Below are positions 1-12,200 of a DNA stretch of 64,000 bases, one piece after another. Every line of letters begins with the position of its first letter. Within the stretch, counting starts at the first letter, position 1. Source of the stretch: Cryptomeria japonica (lineage: Eukaryota > Streptophyta > Pinopsida > Cupressales > Cupressaceae); contig NC_081414.1 in NCBI RefSeq assembly GCF_030272615.1, positions 237,202,233 to 237,266,232 of the forward strand. The letters are read 5' to 3'. The notes beneath the pieces were generated by a model. That model was not told the origin of the DNA. It made no database searches and saw only the letters and a program-made list of their open reading frames with translations. A program made the position numbers and the translations under genes.

Positions 1-604
1 ATTGGGATTAACCAATGCACCGACCTCTTTCCAGTCATGCATGAATTAGGTATTCATTCTACAATTGAGGAAATTTGTATTGGTTTTCTTTGATGACATT
101 TTGATTTATAGTAAGACATGGGAGGACCATCTGAAGCATAAATATATAAGGCGCTTGGCATACTTGAGCAACATTCGTTCTATGTCAAGGTATCCAAATG
201 TGAGCTTGGGCTGACCGAAATTTTATATTTGGGATTCAAGATTAGTGCCCAAGGGATTATTGTAGATGAGATAAAGATCAAGGCAATTCAAGATCGGCCT
301 AGACCAAGGAATTTTGACACATTTGAGAGGTTTTATGGGACTTTGCAGCTACTATAGAAGGTTTGTAAAAGGTTTCTCACAACTTGCAACCCCATTGATC
401 AATATGACGAAAAAAGAGGCATTCTCGTGGAGTCTAGCAGCATGGCAAGATTTTGATAAATTTAAGGAGGTAATGAGTTCATGCTTTATTTTGGCTATCC
501 CAGACTTCTCAACCCCTTTTGTTTTAGAATGTGATGCTTCAAGAGAGGGTATTGGAATGGTCTTGATGCAAAATAGACACCCCATAGCTTTTGAGAGTAG
601 GAAG
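1..604 (+). pseudogene. Ty3/gypsy reverse transcriptase-RNase H fragment, broken
   Basis: Remnant of a Ty3-type pol gene. The first 135 bases encode, across frameshifts, the RT blocks GLTNAP and FDDILIYSK. From 314 an open stretch encodes the RT-to-RNase H connection (LRGFMGLCSYYRRFV) and the start of RNase H, with the catalytic-Asp motif CDAS and the block PIAFESRK. It closely resembles the matching part of the intact polyprotein at 47211-52010. Similarity stops at base 604, where unit G1 begins, so RNase H is cut by that insertion. The left part continues outside the window. It is not functional: there are frameshifts before 314 and the 3' half of pol is missing. Confidence 0.88.
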
Positions 605-1196
605 TGTTGTAAAGTATTCATGCAAATGGGGCGACCCCCACTTTTTCTCTTTCTAGGTTAGTTGTTGTAGCTTAGTTGTTAGTTGATGTTGAGTCTTAGC
701 TATTAGCCTTTGCATTCGGGAGGTATAGACGCTTGAAATGGCTAGGAGTCAGGTGAATAGCCTTGTGTGAAATTTGAAATGAGTAAGTTTGTAGGGTTTG
801 GGTCCAGCTAAAAGATCTAAAGAAGTTGCTAGTAGCAACAATCCAAGAGTTCAAGGTTGAAGGTAAACTCCAATTGCTTTAAATACCCTTGGCCGAAGTT
901 GTTTCCAAGAGTCTTCATCTCACAAGCTTGAAGGGAGAGAATGAATCAAGGTAATATGCAAAGGAGCAATTTTAAGATGTCAAATCACCTTAGTCTCCAA
1001 GCCTCAAAACCACACTTCATGTTGAGTGATAGATGAGCGAATTTTCCCTTGAATGCATTGATTGAGAATTGGTGTAAGTATGAGTTTGAGCGTTTGAATG
1101 AGTTATTCCAAGGATTGAATTCTTGTGCAATGTAATGATCGATAAGCTCATTTGTAAATTCGCCTCATCTCTAAGTCTTCCCTAGTTTTTTTTAAC

Positions 1197-2440
1197 TTCA
1201 TGACTTGATAACCTGAAGCAAACTTCATGAATGAGGAGATTGGAGCGAAAATCCAACTTCATGAGTTGCACTTTTGGAGCGAATTTCCAACTTCATGAGT
1301 TCACCTTTTGGAGTGAATTTCCAACTTCATGAGTTCACCTTTTGAAGCGAACTTCATGACTTGCTTCCTTGGAGCGAACTTCATGAGTTGGGGTATTGGA
1401 GCGAATTTCACCTTCAAGGCTTCACAACCGAAATGGAAAGATAAAGAGATGAAGGAAATTCGGAATCACTCACTTCATTTTCAAGCATTTATAAGCGAAC
1501 TTCATGAACTCAACATTTGGAGTGACTTCATGAGTTAAGGAATTGGAGCGAACTTCAGGTTGGAGAGATTCAGAGTGAATTTCATGTTTGAAAGAGACAA
1601 GCAAGCATAGCAAGCAAGGCGATTGAAATAAGACTTCATGTGCACACTACTTAGAGCGAATTTCACCTTCAAGGCTTCACGAGCGAAATGGAATGAGAAA
1701 GAGATGAAGGAATCGCTCACTTCATGAGTTGCCTTCTTGGAGCGAATTTTCCAACTTCATGAGCTGCCTTCTTGGAGCGAATTTTCCAACTTCATGAGTT
1801 GGACTTTTGGAGCGAATTTCATGTTTGAGACATTTGGAGCGAACTTTACAAGTATACTTCATGAATCAATGAAATGGAGCGAACTTTATGCAAAGGTGAA
1901 CTTCATGAGTTAACAATTTGGAGCAAAATTCATTGAAGCATGAGTGCACTTCATGAGTTAAGAGTTGAGAGCGAACCTCATAAGTTGACAAAATGGAGTG
2001 AATTTTACACAAAATGCACTTCATGAGTTCAAGGTTTAGAGTGAACTTCAGGAATTGAAGATCTGAAGCGAATTTCTACAAAAGCGAACTTCATGACTTA
2101 GAAGAATGGAGTGAATTTCATGAGTTGAGAAAGACGAGAACTTAATAAGCAAGGCGATTGAAACAAGCTTCATGTGCACAACATCTAGAGCAATCTTCAT
2201 CTTCAAATCTACATAAGCAAATCTCAACTTCATGTTCAAACCTACATGAGCGAATATCAACTTCATGAATCAGGGTACTTGAGTGAATTTTAACTTCATG
2301 TTTGAGATAAGTGAACTTCATGTAGGGGGCTTTAAGAGCAAGTTCAAAAGACAAGGGCAACTTAATGAACATCAAGGGTGGAGTAAACTTCAAGAGCTTC
2401 TCTTTAAGAGCGAAAAACAACTTCAAGTGTCCCTTCATGA
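1197..2440. repeat. Degenerate tandem array, unit about 35 bp
   Basis: About 1.2 kb is made of drifted copies of a 30-40 bp unit built from GGAGCGAATTTC and the near-palindrome AACTTCATGAGTT, with short variable spacers. The clearest copies lie at 1240-1340 and 1725-1830. The copies are degenerate enough that no frame stays open for long, and the short ORFs here are by-products. The array occupies the U3-like part of unit G1. It differs in sequence from the arrays in G2, G4 and G5, although all are rich in GCGAATTT or GCGATTTT words. Confidence 0.8.
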
Positions 2441-2965
2441 GGGCGGATTCTCGTCATATGCTCTTATTAAATCTATATATCAAGTGTATTTGATACTTGC
2501 TTGTTTGTTTTGTAGGAGATGAAGAAAGAAATAAGGAGATCACACAAGAAGCATTCACTTGATCTACGACATCAACGGCATGAAAGGTGTCACAAGAGAA
2601 GGAATTCCAAAGGAGAGGGACAATGGTGACATCAGAAGTACATCAATACTTCAAAACCAAGACCTACAATGAGCATGATTAAAGAAGCATATAGTTTCAG
2701 AAGAGTTAATCAAAGTTTGCTTCCCATCATCATCATCCCTTTGAGCAAACCGGATAATGTTGAGTATCAAGAGATATCTCTCAACATCTCTCCATGATGA
2801 TGAATCAAATCAAGTCTACGAAGTGTAAGATAAAGGTGGAATCCTAGTCATCGTCCCAGTCACTACCTCCACCAATTAGAGAGGTCCACATCAGCACAAT
2901 GAATCAAGTTAATACATGAAGGCACTAACTCCGATGTACCTAACCTTGTTATCTATTGGTCATGC

Positions 2966-4582
2966 TGTCATAACCCCTCTTTGGACATTGGATTATTGTG
3001 ATTAAATAAATACGATAATTAAAACATTTATTAATTAACATTTAATAATATTGGAAAAATGTCTCATTTATGAGACTTCATGATTTTCCTCTAAAGTGAG
3101 AGGGTTATCATAACCCCACATCCTGGTGATGTAATTAATAATAGATTTTGTGATTCTTAATCATAATAATAAATTATCATTTATTAGGCAATTAATTATT
3201 GATGTTAATAGTAATATTAATCATTCATTAATATAAAAATAATATTAATCATATCAATATTAAATATTATTTTAATACAATATCATACCCAAGAATGTCC
3301 AAAATTATTAAATGAATAACGGATTAGGGTATTAGAAGCAGTGTGAATACGACAAGGTGGAAGTGGACAATAATCAAGGAACGAATGTGAAGGACACCTA
3401 AAAGTGGGTGGAGTATTCATAGGAGTTAATTATGTAGTCTCTGACGCAAAGGAACAACTTCGTGAAGTCTCTGAAAGAGACGAAGTTGTAGAAGAGACAG
3501 CCAAATACACAGTCATACCATGTGACAGCGATAATATACCTGATTCCTCTAGCACGAGCATCATCGATAATAGTGCGCCATGGGGGAATCAGCAGATACA
3601 GACACCATTCGTGGGTTAAATACACAGTCTTCATGTCGGACTGGGATAGACAATTACGGAGAATATGTTGCCATTGAAACAATAAGTATTGATTATTGAT
3701 TTCCATCTAAGGATGATATCGAGCATGGTTAAGGATTGACCACACCGATTGCATTAACTAATGACAATAATCAATTAGCTTATTGGATAGATGTGATGGT
3801 TGTAATTAATTCCTACCATTATTGTAACCTAATCTGAGATGACTTCTTGTTTTATTTTAATGTAACGTTCATATTTCAATCATTAATATTAACTATTAAA
3901 GAATCTTTACCATAAAATATTACTAATTAAATAAACATAAAATAGATATATTGATATATAATATAATATTACGTTTACCATATAACGTGTTATTTAATAA
4001 ATATAAAATATAACATAAATACATTATAATTATTATTTGGAATAATATCATATTAATACGATATCATTAATAGAACCGATATACAATATAAATTATTTAT
4101 GATACTACAATTAACGCTCTCCTTAACCACACTAAGGAAGAGCGTATCACTTCTAAACGAAAGCATTTAATAAAATGCGATGAAGACTAGTCTAAGGAGC
4201 CGAGAGGAAGTGCGGGTCAAACAGGGAGCGGTGACTCCAACAGTCACCACCACTCACCATTCCTTCAGTGGCCACGACCCTTGGATGGGTCCGCTCCAAC
4301 ATGTTCCCCCCCCCCACAGGTATTAAGGGGCACACCGTGAGGAGGAAAGGGGGGGTGTGAAGGATAGCGACAAAGGAAAAAAAGCGACAAGGGACGTAGG
4401 TAAGACACTTACCCGCCTTTGTTTATTTTGGTAGTAGGGTTTCATAAATTAGTAGGATTTACATAAATCAGTAGGGTTACATACATATAGATAAATATTC
4501 AATCAATTCATTAGTACATAAATATATGTAGTTATTAATTCAATAGGTTGCATATACATAGATGTGGCAAAAATACATAACA

Positions 4583-4624
<42 letters not shown>

Positions 4625-5114
4625 GTATACAATGTGTATGAACGAATCTCCATATGCTCAATTAACTAATGAATGAATTACAACTACAAATTGAGAATAA
4701 ATGGCATTGTTCGATTAAGGACTAGTAGGAATGGATTAAGATATTATCATGATGATGAATGAGGCAATTGCATATCCAAAACCCAGTGAGATTTATGAAG
4801 AATAGAGCAACAAGGATAGCAGGAACTAGGCCTCTATTAGGTAGGCCACCCACTGCGGATGACTAAAGGTCTGCCATCAGTTGGGCCAAGGGGGAGTGTA
4901 CCGCTCTTGGGCCTGACAAGCGCTACGGGCATCCTATTGCATCTAGTCCTCTTGATCTCATTAGGAACTAAATATGGAATTGACTTATTGATAACAAGTA
5001 ACCATTAGAGAATTTGCTAAACTACACTTTAGATCAATCATTCATATCGCAAACAAATGTGGAATTGCATTGTTTATATGTTTTTTTTATAGACTGCGGA
5101 TTTGGGACATTACA
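2966..5114 (+). mobile_element. Solo LTR, 2149 bp, TSD CATGC
   Basis: The element begins TGTCATAACCCC and ends GGGACATTACA. It is flanked by the 5-bp duplication CATGC (2961-2965 and 5115-5119). Removing it rejoins two pieces of unit G1 that are contiguous in unit G3 near 53.95-54.02 kb, so the insertion is independently supported. No ORF of note and no internal terminal repeat was found, so a solo LTR is the best reading. The 3' end matches the GGGACATTACA end of other LTRs here. The interior is AT-rich from 3000 to 4100 and holds a C11 run near 4304-4314 and an (AT)n tract. Confidence 0.82.
4587..4622. repeat. (AT)18 microsatellite
   Basis: An uninterrupted AT dinucleotide run inside the solo LTR at 2966-5114. 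Confidence 0.97.
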
Positions 5115-5247
5115 CATGCCAAAGTGTTGTAATCATTTCATTGGCCGAATTGAGTTTGTTGTAACAAACCCTAATTAGGGTTTTCTTTGTAAAATCTTGA
5201 CCATTGATCTCAAAGTGATTAGAGCCATTGAATTGTATTGAGAGCAT

Positions 5248-5254
5248 TATAAAA
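5248..5254 (+). promoter_or_regulatory. TATA box of unit G1
   Basis: TATAAAA followed by GGCTC, in a block (AATTGTATTGAGAGCATTATAAAAGG) that matches 54092-54116 of unit G3. In the related units this box sits 805-871 bp before the 3' terminus, as expected for the U3/R boundary of an LTR. Promoter function is inferred from motif and conservation only. Confidence 0.65.
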
Positions 5255-5856
5255 GGCTCAAGTCTTTCATTTGTAAAGGCTAATAGTGAATAGAATAGAT
5301 TAATAGATAGCTTAGAAGGATAGCCAGATTAGAATATAAGTTAGAGTAGGAGAAGGCAAAGATTGTTGCCAAACTTTGTTGTAAAGATCAATTGATTTCA
5401 TTGAAGTTAATGTGAATTTGATTTGTTATTTTAACAACTCACATGGTCTTTGCTTCTTAATTTGCTTTCATGTTGATTAAATTGAGTGGAGGAATTTGTT
5501 GAATGTATTTGTGTGGAATACATTTTGTCCATATCACTAGCCTCTTACTGATTGTAAGCATGGCTTGTGTGGTCAACTGAAATGATATGAGCTTAACTTT
5601 GAATCGTTCTAGACATATTAATTTATATAGAAATCAGATTGATCTAGATAGATCATCATACAACATTCTTACAGCAGTTCGATTTGTATACAACAGTCTA
5701 AGTGAATCTATACCATAATAGAGCTTCAAAGTGTGAAGCAATTCTTGTAAAGATACTTGCCATATTTGAAACAATAAAGATATACTTCATTGCTGGGTTT
5801 TTTATCTTCAAGAGGAAGGTTTTCCTAGAGTAAATTTTGTGTATTTGTGTTTGAAT

Positions 5857-7216
5857 CAGAGTTTCGTGACTCGTGGTGAGTCATGCAAGTCAGCGGGCCG
5901 GGTGACCCTGACCCGGGCTCAGACGGGTCAGGGGGCGTGACTCGCCGAGTCAGTGAGTTACTCCCTGACTTGCTGAGTCCAAGGGTCTTGACCCGGCCGA
6001 CATCACTTAAAAAAGTGCAGTCAAAAAAACAAAAAAAACATAACATTTTTTAATGATTTTTTTTGCCATTTCCCTTTCTTATAACCCTAAAAGGGATTGG
6101 CATTCACTTTTATGAGTGGAAGAGAGGAAAAAAGAGAGGAAGAGAGAAAAATATGAAGCGATAGCTTTGCAACCAACTGAGAGGAAGAGGTGAAAAGCTT
6201 GCACAAATCACATTGGGGCAGCACTACAATTGCATTGTGAGCATCAAGGAGTCCATAGAAGCTCATTTCAAACACTTCTCAACAAATTTGAAAGAGGTAA
6301 GTGTTAAATTTTATTGATTATGTTAATTTTTATTGATTCTCAGATAGATGGTGGCAAATGTTTGGGCCTTCAACCCCAAACCTTAAAAAAATTGCCATCT
6401 GAATATTGAGCCAGCCATGCAGCGCTTCTGGATGTGAGCGCAACTAGAGCATGTTTGAGCACATCCACTCAAAGAGGCGAAATAGATTGTTTGTGGAGAG
6501 GTAGAATGATCTAGTCTTTGTTCATTACAACCTCCGTCTCAAGACCAGATAGATTTTGGATGTTGACTCCTCTCCGATCACTCTAGAGGAAGTCGACCCC
6601 AAGTCCGATTGGCTCACTAAGTCCACCGATCCAGTCTTCACTGATGAGGACCTTGAGTGGGTTGACCAGGTAGACAGAGAGGCTGAGGTTGTGGCTATGG
6701 CAGAGGAGGAGGATAGAGCACGATTAGGCACAACACCTATGCCTACTTAGACTGGCACATCACAGGCAGAGACTATGGCTACTCAGTCATCCAGGTGCTA
6801 CCTTAGATGCCTTTCTAGGAGGTAGATAGACGAGGCTGAGCCATAGACTTGTTTTTGTCTACACTTTACAGTTACATATATGTTTGGGAACATTTGAAGT
6901 CATGGATTTTATATACATTAGACAACATTTATAACTCTATATATCTATGTTTTCTAATTCCTTCAGCTACAATTTACATTTCTACGCATGTGATAGATGT
7001 ATGTTTATGTATGTGATCAAAATAGCTTCTATTTGATGATGTTATAGTGTCTTTAAGCTTAATTCAATAATGGGTGTATGAAACAAGTTTTAAATTGTTA
7101 AAAATCTCTAAATTTCAAGGGTTTTCTTATTTTGTCGAGTCGTTGCCGAGTCATTGCCAAGTCCGAGCCGAGTCTGCCTTGCCGAGTCAGAGTTGAGTCC
7201 GAGTTTGGGAACTTTG
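5857..7216 (+). mobile_element. hAT DNA transposon, 1360 bp, internally deleted
   Basis: A perfect 8-bp target-site duplication, GTTTGAAT, flanks the element (5849-5856 and 7217-7224). The termini are imperfect inverted repeats: CAGAGTTTC at the left against CAAAGTTCC read inward from the right. Clusters of GACTC/GAGTC words lie inside both ends (5866-5990 and 7135-7206). The 8-bp duplication, CA-start inverted repeats and transposase remnant all fit the hAT superfamily. It is inserted in the 3' module of unit G1. Only the transposase C-terminus remains, so it is non-autonomous. Confidence 0.9.
6445..6750 (+). pseudogene. hAT transposase C-terminal (dimerisation) remnant
   Basis: One frame encodes FEHIHSKRRNRLFVER, a stop codon, NDLVFVHYNLRL, another stop, and then an open acidic tail (DVDSSPITLEEVDPKSDW). 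The RNRL...L..LVFVHYNLRL pattern is the hAT-family C-terminal dimerisation region, and the acidic SDW tail is usual after it in plant hAT transposases. Two in-frame stops and the lack of the N-terminal zinc finger and catalytic core make it a pseudogene. It lies inside the hAT element bounded by inverted repeats at 5857-7216. Confidence 0.8.
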
Positions 7217-7306
7217 GTTTGAATTAACTCCATCTAATCTGATCACTAAATCTTAACACTTTTCACCATTACACTTGTAAAGGGTAAATTAAAATGTCAA
7301 CAATTA

Positions 7307-7609
7307 GAAAGTGAATGGAGTTGCTTTTCCAAATATACAAAGTAGGAAGTAGATGTTGGATATTGGTTCCATTGCTTAAGCATGTATTGAAAATTGTAAA
7401 TTTGTCCATAAACTAGTCTTCTAGGGTTTTAGTTAAGATTTATATTTTACAAGTGAGCTTTCCCTTCTAATTTGAAGAGAGGTTTTACCTTACACATTGT
7501 TTCATTTTGTGTTGTCTTGAAAAGACAAATTAAAAAGCAATATATAAAGTGAATGGAGTTGCTTTTCCAAACATATAGAGTAGGCATAGATGTTGGATAT
7601 TGGTTCATG
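7307..7609. repeat. Direct repeat pair, about 63 bp, 240 bp apart
   Basis: The sequence AAAGTGAATGGAGTTGCTTT and what follows occurs at 7307-7369 and again, slightly diverged, at 7547-7609. Both copies end in TAGATGTTGGATATTGGTTC. I cannot assign it to an element. It sits just past the hAT element, near where unit G1 should end. Confidence 0.75.
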
Positions 7610-8239
7610 TTGCTTTGGTCTTTGTTTGACTTTTTTTCCTTCTTTATGCTTACTCTAGTGAGTATTTGGATTGAAGGATCTGTCGATCTCTATCCACTTC
7701 ACCATCCGATGCAGCGGATCCTAGCAATAAAAGAAGGAATGGGCTCCTGAAACTATGAGGCTATTCATCAGCAACACCATCTCCTATGACAAGTGTTCGT
7801 TCCCCACCCCAATCAAGTGTGCTCTTAGCTATTATCTCTTCTCCCTCTACTTGGAGCCCCCTATCAGCTATTAATTGGGACCGAGGGGTTAAAAGCCGGG
7901 TTGGGTGGGAATTATAGTTCCTTGGCTTCTTGAAGCAAATCTTCAACACATATTGCCAGAAAAGTTGGGTTGACAAGTGAAAATTGACCAATTAGGGGTG
8001 GATGGGATAGAAATAAGGTTGGTTGGGAATAGAAGATCCCTAGTTCCAATGGTTCATGTGGCTCCATTACTCCTTAGAGATTGATCATTCGCTTCTACTT
8101 TCCTATGAACTCATTTGGGTACATAAATCGATCGAGTAGGGATGCCACTTTGAGAATCACCTACTTAGGCGGGTGTGCCCCAGGTTTATATCTATAGGGG
8201 GTGCGTGTACGACCCCGAATCTGCAGGAAGGTAACTAGG
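7610..8239. other. No gene recognised
   Basis: No coding stretch is supported here. The sequence runs to the insertion point of unit G2 and ends in its left target-site copy, CTAGG (8235-8239). Confidence 0.6.
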
Positions 8240-9084
8240 TGTTGATGTGTCTAAAGTCGCATCGCTGCAAACTCCATCCGGCCAATGCATAATAGAATAT
8301 ACTCGTTGAGTATCCTATCCTCTCTTGAGATAAGGAAATCCCTAATGCTGTTTTTCGTTTGATCAAAGGGGACAACCTCAAGGTTTTGATTGTTAGGTCT
8401 TGACTACGAGATTACTCAGTGGTTTGATGTGTTTTACTGGAAACACAAGGGGACTTACGGTGAGATGGGCAATCACTGGATGAGTTCCCTAAAATTCTAA
8501 TAGTCTCGTTATCGATTGGTTTCAGTGGGATTGATACTAATTCAGCAGGACTGTGGGTTCTTCTTAGTAAAAAAGGGGGAAAAGAGGGATAGGGAAAAGA
8601 GATACAGAAAGTCTAATTATTTAACTCAGATAGCATATTCAAGAAAAGAAGACAAACACCTCCAAATAACCAGATTAAACACTATCAGCTATTTAAGAAC
8701 AATATTTGTATGAATCTAGTGCGATCTTCGAGGAAAATAGAGTTTTCATGCTATTAAACACAATTTCAGAACTTTAACATTCATTCACTAAGTGTTCAAT
8801 AGCCAAACTAAGCATGTGAGAGGGTTCAGATTAACCATGCAAGAGGAATGACAGTCAGTCAATCCCTAATGGTATGAACGGTGAGGATTCTATCGGATGT
8901 TTATCTAGAAAATGCTACAGAGAAATGAAAGAAACATAACAGAATAATTCAAATGGTGAAGAAGGAGACCATGCACTCACAATGAAATAGAAACAGTCTT
9001 AACTTTGCATTAAATCCTGTGTAAATTTCGCCAGAGCTTCAGCAACAATCCATGAACTTACAAAATGAGGGAAAACCAGTCCCC

Positions 9085-9092
9085 TTTAAATA
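9085..9092 (-). promoter_or_regulatory. TATA-like box of unit G2
   Basis: On the minus strand, TATTTAAAGGGGACTGG. It matches TATTTAAGGGGACTGG at 61890 in unit G5 and lies 853 bp before the unit's 3' terminus. The flanking sequence is also conserved between the two units, which supports a shared promoter at the U3/R boundary. Confidence 0.6.
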
Positions 9093-9287
9093 GGCTTCCA
9101 AAAACAGATGAATGGCTAAGATCTAAACTTAAACAAGTGGCCCAAATTCATCCTTACAAAAAGGTACCCATACCTATAAATGGAGGGCAAATATCAACAA
9201 CTACCCCAAAGGGAGCAATAACTACCCAAAAAGGTAATTAAATAAAAGCTATCCATAATAACTCAAAAAGTGCCCATGCACAAAGTT

Positions 9288-12200
9288 TTAAAGGTTACAG
9301 TTGACTTGGAAGTCAAATATGAACTTTGGCCAAAAAGTGCCTTTTTCAAATTTGAAAGAAAAAAACACTTTTTCTTTTCTAGTTGTAGATTTTCTGTCTA
9401 AAAATTCATCTTCGCCATGCAAATACTCTTTCCAAAGGTCTCGACCTGCTGCACGTTCTTCGCGAACATACTCCTGGAACCTGATGCACAATTGGAACAA
9501 CAAACTGAACGGAGGCATAGGGGGATGACAAATTTTATATTGCATGCCCTCTAGATAATGGTCTACGTGCCTCAAACTATCCTGCCAGTTGGACCGATTA
9601 CGCTCAAAACACAACATGTCTGCATGTAGTTGACCGGCAAAACCAAGGTCCTCGGTTGAGTAGGCGATCTTGTCTGTTGTTAATCTTTTCTCCCAGTCCG
9701 GCTGCATTACGTCATCGGACAGATCATTCTTCCACCCCAAAACCATTGATCGGAGGATTGTCTTGCCAAGTTCTTGCATGTTTTTCAGAATTCCATCGCA
9801 TGCATCTTGCTCTTTGTCAATGATCTCCCTTGTCTCATTCTTCCTAGTTATAATCCAATACCATTCTTTAAAAACGTTGATATTATGGGGGTCCAGGATG
9901 GCGGAGAGTGTAGGGATCTGTGCCTGGGTCCAGAAAAGGACTCTTACAAGAGGCAGGGTTGTAGCAGCTACCTCATGGATTTCAAGGCATTCTTGTTTTA
10001 CCTCGAGCAGCTTGACCAAAATGGTCTCTTGATGGTGGGCCATTTCTTCTACCTCTTCAATAATTTGTTCTCCTCTTTCCTTAAGGCCTTGCATCCATTC
10101 CTTGACGGCCTTTGCAGTATCTCGTACTCCTTCAAATTTTGTGGTGGTCCTCTGTGCCAATGCTATAGGGGGAATGTGGGATTCGGAAGCATTATGCAAT
10201 GGTCTCAGGAGTTGATCAATGTATCCCTTAGCCTGTTCAGCACGGACTCGATACATGTTCTTTTCAGCTGTTATCTCTTCGAGTTGTCTGAGCATGTTTT
10301 GCACGGAGTCTTTGAATTCCTCCCTTTCCTGCTCCTTTGTGGCTCGTCCGATGGGGATAGTTGTGATGCTATAATCATCCAGTGTAACTTGATCTGTTGG
10401 CTTATCGACAGGCGGGGTGGCGATATGAAGGGTACGGTTCCTTTGCTCATCATGGGTTATCCTGGAATACGCCTTAGGCTTTTTCTTTCCCTTGGCCTTG
10501 GCTTGGTCTATGCGTGAGAAGATGTCCTCCAAGTCAATGGGTGGCTTGGTGGCTGCCTTACACTGAGCTCGAGCAATTAACCAGTCTTGAGGTACAGTCT
10601 GGGCTGATGCTATGGTTAAATCTGCATTCTGTTCTTTAATGTTTTCAGTCAGCTCATTGCATATTTGCAGCTGCTTGGTTAATGGAGGAGTGGAGGAAGT
10701 GTCAAGTTCCTTGCTCGCAGCTGAATTCTCTCGCACTTCACTGAACAATTGTCTAGTATTTTCATGTGATGGTTGCTCTTCTGTCCTTTCAAGCTCACGG
10801 GTCTCATCTATCATTTGCTCTCCTTCAATAGTGGAGTCATCCTTGGTAGTATTATGCAGCTGTAATTCATGGCGGCTCTGCTGGGTGGGTTCATGCATCT
10901 CCAGTCCCTGAATGGATGGAATCTCTCCTTCCTCCACTTGATTATCAGGTTCGGCGGGTTCAATGGCTCTTACCTCGGTATCTAGCATGTCGGGCGCAGG
11001 GGGATCATCAGCTCCAAATGCATCTGTCATGTCCCCACTCTAGCTCAGTCTAGCAGAGACATGTGAGTCAGCTTATTATGGGGTCTTGTAGGCTGACAGG
11101 GTTGGACAGAGACCCGGTATGGTTATTCAGTGTTGGAGACTTGGTATTCTAGCAGTTATTGATCAGTTGGGAGACATTCCTTGTTTTTAGGAGGCAGTTC
11201 CTACTTTTTAGGAGGTTTGATCATGCCCAAGGTTGGGTCTCCATGAGATGCCTCTTTGGGTTCAGTTTCAGAGAGATTGGGCTTGTTTCCTAAATTTTAG
11301 GAGCATCCCTAGATTTTAGGGATGAGACTACCAGTGAATCCTTGATTTCCGACTTCAGTCACAGACAGGTGACAGGATGATTTTAGGGTTTGTAATGTCA
11401 GTTGGGCATTTTATGGCTATTTGGGTTATATTTTTAATATTTCCTAAGTTAGCGTTTAATAATTAAATAAGGCTAAGTTGTTAGCCATTTTGGAGTAATA
11501 AGGGGATTTTTGGCCTCATCTGGATGCGCACCCTATTGTGTGATAGCTCGTTGGAAAGATCTTGAAATTCTTTAAATCTTTCTCTTTGGTCTCAGGGCAA
11601 TTCAGTGAGCGGATTTCTGTCTATGAGGAAAAAGGTCATTTTCTAGTAACATGACCACTTTAAAATAAGAAATTATAACATTTCCACTAGACCATGCCAC
11701 TTGGAGACAATTAGGGTTCGATTTGCAATTGAGAGGGGTTATAAGGGGATAGGAGCTTCATTCTATCATAATCTTTTGCATATTTGACAACTTGTATGAA
11801 TTTGCTCTGGAGAGCGATTTCTAGACTGGGACGCAAACCCCAGGATTAGGATTGGCTGGGACGTAGCCCTCAGCAATCTTTGGCACCGGACTTATAAGGC
11901 ATTGTGTGTGGTGATTAAGGACAGAGGCATCAATTCTCAGTAGGGTTTCAGCGTGGCCTACCATCTTTCCAGTGGAGACGTGGTTCATTGCAGCTGGAGG
12001 AATGCCATTTGCAGCAAATACACCACGTGGTGTATAGGGTATTGCTTGTATTCACTTCCAGTGTATGTGGGGTTGGAGAACATTCTTCATCTTCCAGTTT
12101 GACTTTGAATTTGTATGAGAGCTTGGGAAATACATTGGATTCATTGTTTGGCTTTGTAATTCAGACAAATCTGCCTGGTACGATTTGCAATAATTCTGAC

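Larger units (their letters stand above)
605..7420 (+). mobile_element. Giant LTR-like unit G1 (TGTTG family), right end unresolved
   Basis: The unit starts TGTTGTAAAG directly against the broken RNase H reading frame. Bases near 625-665 (ATGGGGCGACCCCCACTTTTT, then CTAGGTTAG) match the opening of unit G3 near 39416-39460. The stretches 2630-2960 and 5140-5600 match the 3' module of G3 (53640-53960 and 54020-54440), including the TATAAAA box. Two later insertions interrupt it: a solo LTR at 2966-5114 and a hAT element at 5857-7216. The right end is not resolved. By analogy with the other members it should lie about 800 bp after the TATA box once the hAT is removed, near 7.4 kb, but I see no copy of the left flank GGAAG after a CA there. 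Confidence 0.6.

Noticed and set aside
7340-7352. GGAAG after a CA as the right end of G1
   Set aside because: The only nearby GGAAG follows AAAGTA, not CA, and sits within a direct repeat. The right end of G1 was left unresolved.
9774-10517. 247-codon plus-strand frame opposite the G2 ORF
   Set aside because: It is the antisense shadow of the long minus-strand ORF, which is supported by its homologue in G5. The plus-strand product is Ser/Cys/Phe-rich with no domain.
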